A stretch of DNA of 64,000 nt from NCBI RefSeq assembly GCF_034263275.1, contig NZ_CP139559.1, positions 1,178,001-1,242,000 on the forward strand, in the 5' to 3' direction. Each line of letters begins with the position of its first letter. Positions within the stretch are counted from its first letter, which is position 1. The notes beneath the pieces are model-generated. The model saw only the letters and a program-made list of their open reading frames with translations, made no database searches and was not told the origin of the DNA. Source of the DNA: Mucilaginibacter sp. cycad4. GTDB taxonomy: Bacteria > Bacteroidota > Bacteroidia > Sphingobacteriales > Sphingobacteriaceae. Position numbers and translations under genes: made by a program. This document shows positions 52,243 to 61,711 of the stretch, one piece after another.

Positions 52243-54195
52243 TCAGTTTACCATTTGTTTGTCAATCAATTTTATGTCGAGCTTTTCATATTGTGAATTA
52301 TTGCTGATGTAATCAGGCAATATGGTTTTCATTTTCGATACCATCAAATCAACTTCATTATGCAGGTTAAGTTCCAAAAGGTCCTTTATTAAATTATTGA
52401 TCTTAGCGTAACTAACCGGGATATTTTTAGAGATCTTGATGTCTTTGTTATAAGTTGGTATCACCTCTTCTTCGGCATTTAGCAACTCTTCGTATAATTT
52501 TTCACCAGGGCGCAAGCCGGTATATACAATCTGTATATCTTTTCCCGGAACAAGGCCGGCCATTTTAATCATATTCGCCGCCAGGTCAGCAATTTTTACA
52601 GGTTCGCCCATGTCAAATAAGAATATTTCACCCCCATTACCCATTACGGCTGCCTCAAGTACCAGTTGTACAGCTTCGGGTATGGTCATAAAGTATCTTG
52701 TGATATCCGGATGGGTAACGGTAACAGGCCCGCCTTTTTCAATTTGTGCTTTAAAGCGGGGGATCACCGAGCCGTTTGAACCAAGAACATTGCCAAAGCG
52801 GGTTGTTATAAACCTGGTTTGGCTACCCTTTGACGGATCTGAGTTGAAAAAATGCTCTTCAAACAATATGTTATTTAACGATTGAATATACATTTCGGCA
52901 ATCCTTTTTGAGGCCCCCATAATGTTTGTTGGGCGCACTGCTTTGTCGGTTGATATCATTACAAATTTTTCAACATTAAATTCTATTGAAATATCCGCCA
53001 GGATTTTTGTGCCCCACACGTTAGTTAAAATAGCTTCGGTTGGATTATTCTCCATCATCGGTACGTGCTTGTAAGCCGCCGCATGAAATACTATTTGAGG
53101 CCTGTATAAATTAAATAGTGTTTTTATACGACCGGAATTTTGGATATCGGCAATGAAGATCCGGGTGCGGTTACCGTACAAGCCGTCTTCAATTTCCATT
53201 TGTATATCATGCAGCGGGGTTTCGGCCCTGTCACATAACACAACAAACTCGGGATTATACATTAACACTTGCCTTACCAGCTCTGAACCTATTGAACCTG
53301 CGGCACCGGTAATCAAAATTCTTTTACCTTTTATGTCCTCCAGGATATGTTCGTTACAGATCTTTATGGGTTTTCGTTCCAGCAGGTCTTCTATTTTTAA
53401 GTCTTTAAACTGGTTTAAATTGGGTTTACCATTGATCCACTGGTCTGATGATGGCACAACAATTACTTTTATGCCAAGTTCGATACATTTTTCAACGGCT
53501 TTTCTTTTTCCGTCAATTTTTATATCCTCAGATGTTATCAGCATTGACTTTATATCGTAGCGTTTTTTTAATATATCAATTGATTTGATAGGATAAACCT
53601 GCTTTTGCTCAATGCATTTTGATATTCTGTCAACACCGGTGTCAATAAACCCCTGAACATTGAGCATAAATCCTTTTTGCGCTTCAAGGGCGTTTTTAAT
53701 AAGGATGGAAGGTTCGTTGGAGCCGTAGATCAGTACATTTTCTTTTTCAACTTTATAGCTTGTTGTCTCAATGTATTTAAAAACATCCTTAATAATAATA
53801 CGCATGCACATAAGCATAGACGAAGTGATAAAGAAATTGATGAGTAGTACGTCCATCAATCCGCTGACATCTATTTTCAGATAGAAAGCGAAGAACACGT
53901 AATAAAACAGCAAAAACGTAACGTTACTTGCAAGTACGGTTATTAAGATCCGCATCATATCCCGTGTGTTGGAATACCTGATAATACAAGTATGTATTTT
54001 CATTATCATAAAAACCAGCACCGCGTTGCTACAGTAAAATAGCATGTAATAAAGACTGATAGGATCAAACTGAAGCCGGTTTTTAAAATATAGTGATGTC
54101 CATAATGATAACAAAACTACCATCAGGTCAATTACCAGGATTAGCCATCTTGAATGGAATTTATCCTGGAACAACAAATTTTTGAGGTATATCAT
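52243..54195 (-). CDS. FlaA1/PglF/CapD-type nucleotide-sugar 4,6-dehydratase, membrane-bound
   Basis: 650 residues. Four membrane helices (about 15-145), a CoA-binding-like Rossmann half (VLIYGSNEPSILIKNALEAQ) and the catalytic SDR half with GAAGSIGSELVRQVLM, FHAAAYKHVPMMENNPTEAI, ISTDKAVRPTNIMGASKRIA and RFGNVLGSNGSVIPRF. It should form a UDP-4-keto-6-deoxy sugar for the first sugar of a surface polymer, at the inner membrane. Last gene of the polysaccharide cluster, 23 bp after the FemAB-like gene. Confidence 0.9.
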   Translation of the reverse strand: MIYLKNLLFQDKFHSRWLILVIDLMVVLLSLWTSLYFKNRLQFDPISLYYMLFYCSNAVLVFMIMKIHTCIIRYSNTRDMMRILITVLASNVTFLLFYYVFFAFYLKIDVSGLMDVLLINFFITSSMLMCMRIIIKDVFKYIETTSYKVEKENVLIYGSNEPSILIKNALEAQKGFMLNVQGFIDTGVDRISKCIEQKQVYPIKSIDILKKRYDIKSMLITSEDIKIDGKRKAVEKCIELGIKVIVVPSSDQWINGKPNLNQFKDLKIEDLLERKPIKICNEHILEDIKGKRILITGAAGSIGSELVRQVLMYNPEFVVLCDRAETPLHDIQMEIEDGLYGNRTRIFIADIQNSGRIKTLFNLYRPQIVFHAAAYKHVPMMENNPTEAILTNVWGTKILADISIEFNVEKFVMISTDKAVRPTNIMGASKRIAEMYIQSLNNILFEEHFFNSDPSKGSQTRFITTRFGNVLGSNGSVIPRFKAQIEKGGPVTVTHPDITRYFMTIPEAVQLVLEAAVMGNGGEIFLFDMGEPVKIADLAANMIKMAGLVPGKDIQIVYTGLRPGEKLYEELLNAEEEVIPTYNKDIKISKNIPVSYAKINNLIKDLLELNLHNEVDLMVSKMKTILPDYISNNSQYEKLDIKLIDKQMVN

Positions 54196-54218
54196 AACTG
54201 GTTTATTTAGGTATTATC

Positions 54219-55244
54219 TTAAGCGTATCTGTATAGGGGGAAGAAGTCTACTTCGGCATTTTCTTCAATGCCCTTATCCTGCAATAGCTTTTGGTATATT
54301 TCAGGGTTGGCAACATATCTCCATGTTTTAAAATCAAGATGAAAGTCGGAGAAGGCACATTTCCAATCAAAGAGCTTGTCGTTTTTAAATCCAAGGCCAC
54401 CTCCCAGGTTGTAATATTTCATTCCTTTTTCCCTGCCTATCTGGGTTATTGTGTCGGCCAGGAATTTGGTAGGGCTGTGATGCAAATATTCGGCGCGTGT
54501 ACCCACTAAATGGGCCTGGATAATGCCATTGGTGAATGTTATTATAGTACTTGCAATTGCAATATCATTGTAATAAACAGTTAGTAAACGTGCTTCATAT
54601 TCGGAGGTGTTTAATATTTCGGAAAAGTATTTTTCATTAAATAAATAGTAGTTGCTGGCACCTACGCGTTTCATGTTTTCGGTATAGATTTCAACAAAGG
54701 TTTTTATGCCGGCAGTATTAGTTTCGTCTTCTACTCTGAAACCTTTTTTCCAGGCATGTTTAATAGCATCCATGGTTGATTGCCTGTATTTTTTGCGCTG
54801 CTCATCAATGGGCAGTGAAAGGTCAAATACTACAGTTTTTCCGTTTTCGTGAATACCCCCGAATTTTTCCAGTAATTTTTGCTGCTTATAAAAAGGATGC
54901 AGCCTTACAAAAACAGATACGTACTTTTCATTTACAAGAAAATTGTTGAAAGCACCCTTAAAGTTTCCCATCACCTCCTCATCTATCTCATCAATTTTTT
55001 TGTTTGAAAACGGGCCCGAAAAACCATAAACACAGGTCAGATCACTGTAATCGGATCCCGGAATTTTTCGCTGCAGCAGCGGGAAACCGATGTAGGTATC
55101 CAACTCTTCATATACAAATAGAATAGGATCGCCGGCTGTTTCAAGGGAATGATAATGCCATGTATGATAAAAATCATATTCCGCCGAATTGCCTACGTAA
55201 GAAATCCATTCCTCTTTATTGAGCAGGCTAAAGATCTTAATCAT
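54219..55244 (-). CDS. FemAB/GNAT-like acyltransferase
   Basis: 341 residues from ATG 55244; the upstream TTG would overlap the previous gene. It shows the fold of FemAB/CelD-type enzymes: YSDLTCVYGFSGPF, YRQSTMDAIKHAWKKGFRVE, TFVEIYTENMKRVGASNYYL and the closing KGMKYYNLGGGLGFKNDKLF. Similar proteins transfer an aminoacyl or acyl group to a sugar or cell-wall precursor, and in Bacteroidota they are frequent in exopolysaccharide loci. Donor and acceptor are unknown. Confidence 0.7.
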   Translation of the reverse strand: MIKIFSLLNKEEWISYVGNSAEYDFYHTWHYHSLETAGDPILFVYEELDTYIGFPLLQRKIPGSDYSDLTCVYGFSGPFSNKKIDEIDEEVMGNFKGAFNNFLVNEKYVSVFVRLHPFYKQQKLLEKFGGIHENGKTVVFDLSLPIDEQRKKYRQSTMDAIKHAWKKGFRVEDETNTAGIKTFVEIYTENMKRVGASNYYLFNEKYFSEILNTSEYEARLLTVYYNDIAIASTIITFTNGIIQAHLVGTRAEYLHHSPTKFLADTITQIGREKGMKYYNLGGGLGFKNDKLFDWKCAFSDFHLDFKTWRYVANPEIYQKLLQDKGIEENAEVDFFPLYRYA

Positions 55245-55272
55245 TGAATTAAAGTTTAGGAGATATAGGAAA

Positions 55273-55779
55273 TTATGACTGTTGATTTTGAAGGCAAACA
55301 AATTTACTTTTAGTGATACTCATTGTAATGAGGTCATTTACCTTACCTGTAATTTCAAACCCGGCCTTTTCGTAAACGGTTATTGCCGCGATATTTGCCG
55401 GGTGTACCTTTAAATAAATCTCATCCAGTTCCTTTATTAAAAAGCCATATCGTATCATTTGTACTGTTGCCTGGTAACCAATTCCTTTACCCCAATAAAG
55501 TTTGTTACCAATAAACAGGTGCAGTTCTGCATCATGATCAGTAATATCCAGTAGCTGGATATTACCTATGTATGTATTAAGTTCTTTAACACAAATTGCA
55601 AATCTAAGTTGATCGGGTTTGGCCAGCTTTTCACGCAACCAGGCCGTCTCTATTTCCGAACTAATATAATGAGTGGGTTTATAGCCCGTATATACCCATA
55701 TCAATGGGTCATTACGCCATGCGTAAGATACGGACGCATCTTCTATTACAAGGGGGCGTATGTAAACTGAAATGGTCAT
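55273..55779 (-). CDS. GNAT acetyltransferase (RimJ/RimL-like)
   Basis: 168 residues with an Acetyltransf_3 pattern: IRPLVIEDASVSYAWRNDPL, LNTYIGNIQLLDITDHDAEL, the acetyl-CoA loop GNKLYWGKGIGYQATVQMIR and KVHPANIAAITVYEKAGFEI. Starts by ATGA overlap with the upstream aminotransferase-like gene, which suggests N-acetylation of the amino sugar that enzyme would produce. Confidence 0.85.
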   Translation of the reverse strand: MTISVYIRPLVIEDASVSYAWRNDPLIWVYTGYKPTHYISSEIETAWLREKLAKPDQLRFAICVKELNTYIGNIQLLDITDHDAELHLFIGNKLYWGKGIGYQATVQMIRYGFLIKELDEIYLKVHPANIAAITVYEKAGFEITGKVNDLITMSITKSKFVCLQNQQS

Positions 55780-56750
55780 AAAAAAAGTCTTAGCGTATTT
55801 AACATATAAAACATATCCTGAAGGTCATACCGCTGATCAATTGGTAATGGCACTAAGCACCGGGCGAGGTAATTTTCGTTGGTGTTTTTTTTAGTCCATT
55901 TAAATACATTAGGCCAATAGGTGGCAACGTATATTTTTTTCTGTATCAAATGAACCTTTAGGTGCCGGTCGTTTGTTAAAAATGGATAAACCAATGGTAC
56001 TGTGTGCTCATCAGCAGCGTTAAACTTGAGCAGGTTAAATTCTGCAAGGTGCTTATGCAGAAAATTAAAGTTTCGTTGCCTCGCAAATACACATTCATTG
56101 TAATTGATACTTGAAAGCATTTTGCGGGTTAATAACGACATGGACCTGATCTCGTTGTTTTCCAGGTCTTTGCTGTTGTTTACATAGTCAGAATACCCGG
56201 CTTCTATACCTGCGTCGATACTTTTTATCAGGTGCGAAAACCGGTTTACTGAGCTATCTACGGGCAATTTTTTAGCGAGCTTTCTCTTAATGCTTAAATA
56301 TGCTCCGTCCGGAACGCCAAAAAACTTGCGGCACGAGTAAAATGTATCAATACCGGCAAGGGGTTCTGAAAAAAAGGCTTGCGAATTATCAATTATAAGG
56401 TTTTTGATTTTGTCGCTAAGCTCCAATGCTTTTGCTTGTTTTATACCGAAATAATTGGTATATAAAAAGCAGGCATCTGGCTCAATCTCAAAATCGATGA
56501 TGGGATCTAACTGCCGGTCAACATGATAAAACTGATATTGAATACCTGTTCGTGCAATTGGCTCAAGCAGTACATCACAGGTAAAATAAGGAATATAAAT
56601 TTTGTGGTATTTTTTTTGTATCAGTATGTATTCTAACGCGTTGCGCCCTGTGTTTAACCGAACCAAATCGGGGTAGTATTCATTCCCTTTGGGTAGTTCC
56701 AGCTCCAAATACCCGCCTATGGGTTTTAAAGCGGCTTTATTTTTTTGCAT
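55776..56750 (-). CDS. DegT/DnrJ/EryC1-like PLP aminotransferase, divergent
   Basis: 324 residues. Although divergent, the order of motifs fits the family: LNTGRNALEYILIQKKYHKI (sugar-aminotransferase start), CFLYTNYFGI, LIIDNSQAF (Asp for the PLP nitrogen) and SCRKFFGVPDGAYLSI, where the Lys after SCR is the likely PLP anchor. The last third is shorter than in full DegT enzymes. Probably transfers an amino group to a keto-sugar, feeding the next gene (GNAT). Activity uncertain given divergence. Confidence 0.65.
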   Translation of the reverse strand: MQKNKAALKPIGGYLELELPKGNEYYPDLVRLNTGRNALEYILIQKKYHKIYIPYFTCDVLLEPIARTGIQYQFYHVDRQLDPIIDFEIEPDACFLYTNYFGIKQAKALELSDKIKNLIIDNSQAFFSEPLAGIDTFYSCRKFFGVPDGAYLSIKRKLAKKLPVDSSVNRFSHLIKSIDAGIEAGYSDYVNNSKDLENNEIRSMSLLTRKMLSSINYNECVFARQRNFNFLHKHLAEFNLLKFNAADEHTVPLVYPFLTNDRHLKVHLIQKKIYVATYWPNVFKWTKKNTNENYLARCLVPLPIDQRYDLQDMFYMLNTLRLFL

Positions 56751-56781
56751 GACTGTAAATTGAGTGTGAAAAATAAAGTTG

Positions 56782-57585
56782 TTATCCCTGGTCGCTTTTA
56801 TACATTCTTAAATGAATGGGCTGATAATATTCATCCAGGTTTTCAGGAATACGTGAATTGTAACCCAATACCTGCCGCTGATCTGCACTAAGCTTATCAA
56901 TAAAGTCGTAGCCTAATACCCTCGGATAGTCCATTTGCGGTTTAATAAAGGGGCGGGTAAATCCCAGCGTTAATGCCCTGCGTTGCTTAATTGTTTTATT
57001 TTCGCCGGCAGCATGCCATATGTTAGAGTCGAAAAGAATGATACTTCCTTTTGGGGTTACAGCCCTGTCGGCGGTTTGGTAGAAATAAGTTTCGTTAGGC
57101 TTGATATCGGTTTTATGTGAGCCTGAAAGGAAATAGGTAGCGCCGTTTTCTATGGTAAAATCATCAAGGGTAACTATCATTTGCACTAATAATTTAGTAT
57201 CGCCCATAAATGTGCGCACATCACGGTGCATGTTACTTACATAAGGATGTTGCTGTTGTGTATGGATTACAGCATTAAAGCCATTCAGTATAAAATTCCC
57301 ACTCAAAAAATAAGCTATCTCATCGGCACAATACATTTTTTCGATAAACGGCAGACTGAAATTGTCCTTTTCAACAAGGTGGTGAAGCGTACCGATCATG
57401 TTAGAGCTTATCCCATTTTTTTCCTGAATAGCTCGTCGTTTTACATACGCTTCCTTTAAGTCCTCATTAATAACTGCAACAAAATCGCTGTCTAAAGCAT
57501 TCTCAAAAATAACCCATCCGTAATCACGCATGGCAACGCGGAAATCTTCAAAATGCCTGTCTCCGTAGTTAAGTCTATTTCTCAT
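56782..57585 (-). CDS. Phytanoyl-CoA dioxygenase (PhyH) family protein
   Basis: 267 residues. An Fe(II)/2-oxoglutarate facial triad is visible: SNMHRDVRTFMGDTK (HxD), SIILFDSNIWHAAGENKTIK (distal His) and Arg in RRALTLGFTRPF for the 2-oxoglutarate carboxylate. PhyH enzymes hydroxylate many substrates; in a polysaccharide locus it may modify a sugar or lipid carrier, but this is inference. Gap of 26 bp from the glycosyltransferase gene. Confidence 0.8.
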   Translation of the reverse strand: MRNRLNYGDRHFEDFRVAMRDYGWVIFENALDSDFVAVINEDLKEAYVKRRAIQEKNGISSNMIGTLHHLVEKDNFSLPFIEKMYCADEIAYFLSGNFILNGFNAVIHTQQQHPYVSNMHRDVRTFMGDTKLLVQMIVTLDDFTIENGATYFLSGSHKTDIKPNETYFYQTADRAVTPKGSIILFDSNIWHAAGENKTIKQRRALTLGFTRPFIKPQMDYPRVLGYDFIDKLSADQRQVLGYNSRIPENLDEYYQPIHLRMYKSDQG

Positions 57586-57611
57586 GAATTGTATTGTTGA
57601 TTTTCGGCTAA

Positions 57612-58742
57612 TTAATTTAGGTCCATTATCTGCATCATCCTGGCATTTACTTTATGCACATCAAATTTTTCCTTTGCCAGGGCAAGCCCGTTAAGGCCGA
57701 AACTGCTGATAGCTTGCTTATTGGTTATGAAATACTCCATTTTGTGCACAAGTTCGGCTGTGTTTCTTACAGGTATTAAAAATCCATTGCTATTGGGGGA
57801 TGTTTCAACAGTTTCCCGGCAGCCAACAGAATCGCAGGTTATAATGGCGCGTCCCATGGCCATGGCTTCAAGCAAACACCGTGGAATCCCTTCCCGGTAG
57901 TATGAAGGCAATACAACAACAGATGAACTGCTTATATATGGTCTTACATCATCAACGGCGCCCAGGTAATTAATCACGCTCCTGTGCTTTATCTCCGAAA
58001 ATAAATCGGGATGAATGGCATCAACATTATCATCATAAGATCCGATGAGTTTGAAAGTTACCTGCGGATGCTTTAGGAACACAATTTGCGCGGCTTCTAA
58101 ATATTCGCGGATCCCTTTGGCGTTGATGAGCCTGGATACCATGATAAAGCTTATGTTATCCGTGTCCGGCCGGGTAGGGGTATAGTGGCTCAAATCAACT
58201 CCCGAGCCGTTAACGACGGCAGTTTGATGCTTTGCAGATATTATTTTGGAGTCAAGAAGGGTTTGTATATCATCTTTATTTTGAAATATGACAGACAATC
58301 CCTTTCTGTTTTTAAGGCTGAACCTAAGTAAGATACGGGTAATTTTGCTTGTTAAAGATGTGTTACCGCTAATAAAGTTATACCCAAGGCCCGAAAGCAT
58401 CGGGGTTATTTTCCTTACGCCGCCCAGTTTGGCTGCAAGTGTCCCATATATAACCGGTTTAAGCGTATACGGAAAAAATACATCCGGCTTTAGCTGTTTA
58501 ATGAGCCGGTAAAGTTTTAACGCGTATTTTAGGTCAGATAAAATGGATACATTACTGCCGTTTAGGTTGTTTTCAAATAAAACTATGTTTAACAATGCAA
58601 GTTTTGCACGTTGCTCGGGCGGTATTGTAGGGATAAAAGCATAAACGGTATGCTCTTTCCGCATCAGCTCAACTAACTTCCCTCTAAAATCAATCAGCGA
58701 TTTGGCCGAATCGCAGGCGATCAGCACTTTTTTGCTTGTCAT
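57612..58742 (-). CDS. GT4 glycosyltransferase, PglA-like
   Basis: 376 residues. N-terminal GT-B half: ACDSAKSLIDFRGKLVELMR, LKPDVFFPYTLKPVIYGTLA, MLSGLGYNF. C-terminal half: VNGSGVDLSHYTP, FIMVSRLINAKGIREYLEAA, VVLPSYYREGIPRCLLEAMA with the E-x7-E nucleotide-sugar motif. Resembles PglA/Cap1E-like transferases that add a HexNAc or Gal to an undecaprenyl-linked sugar. Cytosolic face of the inner membrane. Confidence 0.85.
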   Translation of the reverse strand: MTSKKVLIACDSAKSLIDFRGKLVELMRKEHTVYAFIPTIPPEQRAKLALLNIVLFENNLNGSNVSILSDLKYALKLYRLIKQLKPDVFFPYTLKPVIYGTLAAKLGGVRKITPMLSGLGYNFISGNTSLTSKITRILLRFSLKNRKGLSVIFQNKDDIQTLLDSKIISAKHQTAVVNGSGVDLSHYTPTRPDTDNISFIMVSRLINAKGIREYLEAAQIVFLKHPQVTFKLIGSYDDNVDAIHPDLFSEIKHRSVINYLGAVDDVRPYISSSSVVVLPSYYREGIPRCLLEAMAMGRAIITCDSVGCRETVETSPNSNGFLIPVRNTAELVHKMEYFITNKQAISSFGLNGLALAKEKFDVHKVNARMMQIMDLN

Positions 58743-58833
58743 AATGGTATAATAAGCAATAGGTTATAAGTGAGGATTTAATGGGAGATGTAATACCGTT
58801 CAAAAGATAATGCACTATTATTGAAGCCGTATT

Positions 58834-59919
58834 TTAATGAACAAGAACCGGCCCGGGTTTGGTGCTTTTAATATGATAGTATTTTTTATACCATGCTATA
58901 AATTGCTCAACCCCGGTATGAACGGAAACCTTGGGTTTGTAGTCCAGCATTTTATCTAAATTTGAAACATCGGCACAGGTTTCGGCAACGTCGCCATCCT
59001 GCATTGGCATTAATGTTTTTATCGCTTTTTTGTTCACCTGTGCTTCAATCTCGCTAACAAAATCAAGCAGGTTAACCGGTGCCCCTCTGCCAATGTTAAA
59101 AACCCTGAAAGGTGCAGACGATGTAGCCGGATCGGGATCTGTGGCATTCCACAGATAATTAGGTTCGGCCGGTTGATCAATAACATGTGTAATGCCTTCA
59201 ACAATGTCATCTATATAGGTAAAATCGCGAAGCATGTTACCGTTGTTAAAAACCTCAATGGGTTTACCTTCCAAAATTGCCTTGGTAAAAATAAATAAAG
59301 CCATATCCGGCCGGCCCCATGGTCCGTAAACTGTAAAAAAGCGTAAACCTGTAGTACGCAGGTTAAATAAATGGCTGTAAGTATGGGCCATCATTTCATT
59401 TGCTTTTTTTGATGCCGCATATAATGAAACCGGGTGGTCGGCAATATTATGCTCACTGAAAGGCATTTTTTTGTTTAAGCCGTAAACACTTGATGAACTG
59501 GCGTAAACAAGGTGATTAATCTTGAAATGCCTGCAGCACTCCAGGATGTTTAAAAAGCCTTTTATGTTTGTATCAATATAAACGTCGGGATTAGTAAGGC
59601 TGTAGCGTACGCCTGCCTGTGCGGCCAGGTTACAAACGGCATCAAACTGATAATTTTGGAATTGCTGCTGCAGATTTTCTTTATCCGTGATATCCAGTTT
59701 TATAAATGTATAATTTGGATGTTTTGTACTGCAAACAGGTTTGTTATAAACCATTCCTGATACTTTTATGCCGGCATCCAGCAATCGGTCGTGCTTTAGC
59801 TTTACATCGTAGTAATCATTAATATTATCAATGCCCACAACGGTGTCCCCGCGTTTAAGTAATTTTTTGGTTAAATGATAGCCGATAAATCCCGCAGTGC
59901 CGGTAATTAAAATTTTCAT
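58834..59919 (-). CDS. UDP-glucuronate 4-epimerase-like SDR
   Basis: 361 residues, extended SDR. NAD motif GTAGFIGYHLTKKLL, DNINDYYDVKLKHDRL as in UDP-glucuronate epimerases, NLAAQAGVRYSLTNPDVYID, catalytic SSSSVYG and YAASKKANE, then TGLRFFTVYGPWGRPDMALF. It would supply UDP-galacturonate for the surface polymer. Full length and intact. Confidence 0.9.
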   Translation of the reverse strand: MKILITGTAGFIGYHLTKKLLKRGDTVVGIDNINDYYDVKLKHDRLLDAGIKVSGMVYNKPVCSTKHPNYTFIKLDITDKENLQQQFQNYQFDAVCNLAAQAGVRYSLTNPDVYIDTNIKGFLNILECCRHFKINHLVYASSSSVYGLNKKMPFSEHNIADHPVSLYAASKKANEMMAHTYSHLFNLRTTGLRFFTVYGPWGRPDMALFIFTKAILEGKPIEVFNNGNMLRDFTYIDDIVEGITHVIDQPAEPNYLWNATDPDPATSSAPFRVFNIGRGAPVNLLDFVSEIEAQVNKKAIKTLMPMQDGDVAETCADVSNLDKMLDYKPKVSVHTGVEQFIAWYKKYYHIKSTKPGPVLVH

Positions 59920-60095
59920 AAATAAGTGAAATTAGGTTTAAATGAAGGCCTTATCAGAAGGCGGTTGATTAATGGTTGATTATAAGCGCGAACGCTTAAA
60001 TAGGGTCATGGTAAACACCTGTATGAAAAGAATCAGGAATGGTAACTAAAAAAGGTAGTAGATGTAGTTGTTGCAGAAAGCTTTGGGGTAATGAG

Positions 60096-60133
60096 TTTAT
60101 CAAATTGCGCGCGTTTGAGTGTAATTTGATAAA
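60096..60133 (-). terminator. Hairpin after the small lipoprotein gene
   Basis: A perfect 11 bp stem (TTTATCAAATT with AATTTGATAAA, loop 16 nt) begins 3 bp past the lipoprotein stop on the minus strand. There is no clear T-run after it, so partial termination inside the locus is possible. Confidence 0.45.
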
Positions 60134-60135
60134 TC

Positions 60136-60582
60136 TTATTTCATGGTATAAGTGTATTTTCGCCCGTTTGTAAGTGGATCACTATTGTCTGACGTTGAAA
60201 AATACAATGTGTTACCCCAATGGCTAAACTGACCAAGCCCAAATGCGCGAATATCGTGGTGAACGGAGTGGGCCGGCCCCAGTTCAACGCCATTTTCAAA
60301 CAGCCTGAGCTTTGACGAGGATGGAGCAGTATTTGAGTCCCCAATTTCAGGCAGGTCATACCCAATTTTGTAACTGTAGCCGCTATCGCTCCTCAACCCT
60401 ATCAAATTTATGGATTTGATAGATTCGTCCTGTGGTGTCGTAACAGGAGGAGTAGTTGTAGGCGGGGTTGGTGTTGGTGTTGGCTGGTCAGCTTTTTTAC
60501 AGCCGTTAATAGCAGATAGCATGGCTACAATTGTTATTATAGGCAACACAACATTTCGGGTGGATTTAATAATTGTTTTCAT
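60136..60582 (-). CDS. Small lipoprotein in the polysaccharide locus
   Basis: 148 residues. Lipobox AINGC (Cys28), then a Pro/Thr-rich linker (about 33-52) and a compact beta domain SSKLRLFENGVELGPAHSVH, HDIRAFGLGQFSHWGNTLYF, STSDNSDPLTNGRKYTY. The last stretch is a motif I have seen at the end of proteins in polysaccharide loci, but the function is unknown. It may bind the polymer at the envelope. Confidence 0.65.
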   Translation of the reverse strand: MKTIIKSTRNVVLPIITIVAMLSAINGCKKADQPTPTPTPPTTTPPVTTPQDESIKSINLIGLRSDSGYSYKIGYDLPEIGDSNTAPSSSKLRLFENGVELGPAHSVHHDIRAFGLGQFSHWGNTLYFSTSDNSDPLTNGRKYTYTMK

Positions 60583-60640
60583 AAAATTTTATTTTAGTTA
60601 GTTAAAGTTGTTGCGCTACTATGTATAAGTTGGGGGCAGT

Positions 60641-61711
60641 TTATACCAGTGCATTCAGTATCGACTTGATGAAAATTTCGGGGGTACGGTCTTCTACATA
60701 TTGCATTATAAGGTCTTTATGATTGCTGTTAGTGCTGAGGGCGGTGTTAATAGCTGTTGTTAATGAGTTTACGTTATCGGCTTCGGCCAGGTAAATGCCT
60801 GGAATTTCATCGATGCCTCCTGCGCAATTGGTGCTGATCACAACCGGGTTGAGGATCATCATTTGCAATAATACGTTCGGGAAGCCTTCTTTTATTGATG
60901 ATATAACACAGGCTTTTGCATGTTTAAAATAGGGCATCGGGTTCGCGATCCACCCTTTTAATATAACCCGGCCTTCCAATTTTAATTCGCTGATCAATTT
61001 CTCAAGCGAAGCTTGCTCCGGGCCTTCGCCAAATATCAGCAACTGTAAATTTGGGCGTGAGGCTTTAATTTCATCAAAAGCCATAATCAATAAGTCAAAG
61101 CCTTTTTCAGGTATCAGCCGCCCGGCTGCGCAAATAAATTCAGCAGCGGCGTCGGCAGCAGGCAGTGCTGTTTCGGCTTTTATTAGGTTTTGTTCAATAT
61201 CAATCGGGTTTTTCTGAATGATAACCCTTCGCTTGTCAATGTATGGGAGATGTTGTATAAAGGTATCACGCATACTGCAGGTTTGGCATACAACCAAATT
61301 TACACCAGGATAGCCAAGCCAATATGCCACTTTGTAACTCCATTTTTTTAAACCTTTATACCTGGTTAAAACAGATGAGCATTCTCTTACAATAAGTTTT
61401 GATTTTAAATACCCAAGCCGTTTTAAAAAACCCAGGTAAGCATTTAAATAAGGGTGGGTACTAAAAATTATATAGTTGGTACGATAACGGCTTAAGCTTT
61501 TTATTAACCGGATAAAACCGCCTAATATGCTTTGGGTGCTCACATATTCAACCTGCTGATCTGCAGGTATGTTCAGGCCTCCGCTCTTAACTTTCTTTAA
61601 AAACAGCAGGGTAGCGTTACTGGCACGGGCCGCTTGCAGCAGTATGTTTTCGGCGCCGTTTGCTTTATCGGTGATCGAAACAAAAAGTAATTTCGGTTTT
61701 ATGTCCTGCAT
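60641..61711 (-). CDS. GT4 glycosyltransferase
   Basis: 356 residues of GT-B fold. N-terminal half: ITDKANGAENILLQAARASN, YIIFSTHPYLNAYLGFL. C-terminal half: IQKNPIDIEQNLIK, ICAAGRLIPEKGFDLLIMAF, ILKGWIANPMPYFKHAKACV and SSIKEGFPNVLLQMMILNPV, which places the E..FPNV nucleotide-sugar site. Starts at the base directly before the previous gene's stop. Sugar unknown. Confidence 0.85.
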   Translation of the reverse strand: MQDIKPKLLFVSITDKANGAENILLQAARASNATLLFLKKVKSGGLNIPADQQVEYVSTQSILGGFIRLIKSLSRYRTNYIIFSTHPYLNAYLGFLKRLGYLKSKLIVRECSSVLTRYKGLKKWSYKVAYWLGYPGVNLVVCQTCSMRDTFIQHLPYIDKRRVIIQKNPIDIEQNLIKAETALPAADAAAEFICAAGRLIPEKGFDLLIMAFDEIKASRPNLQLLIFGEGPEQASLEKLISELKLEGRVILKGWIANPMPYFKHAKACVISSIKEGFPNVLLQMMILNPVVISTNCAGGIDEIPGIYLAEADNVNSLTTAINTALSTNSNHKDLIMQYVEDRTPEIFIKSILNALV

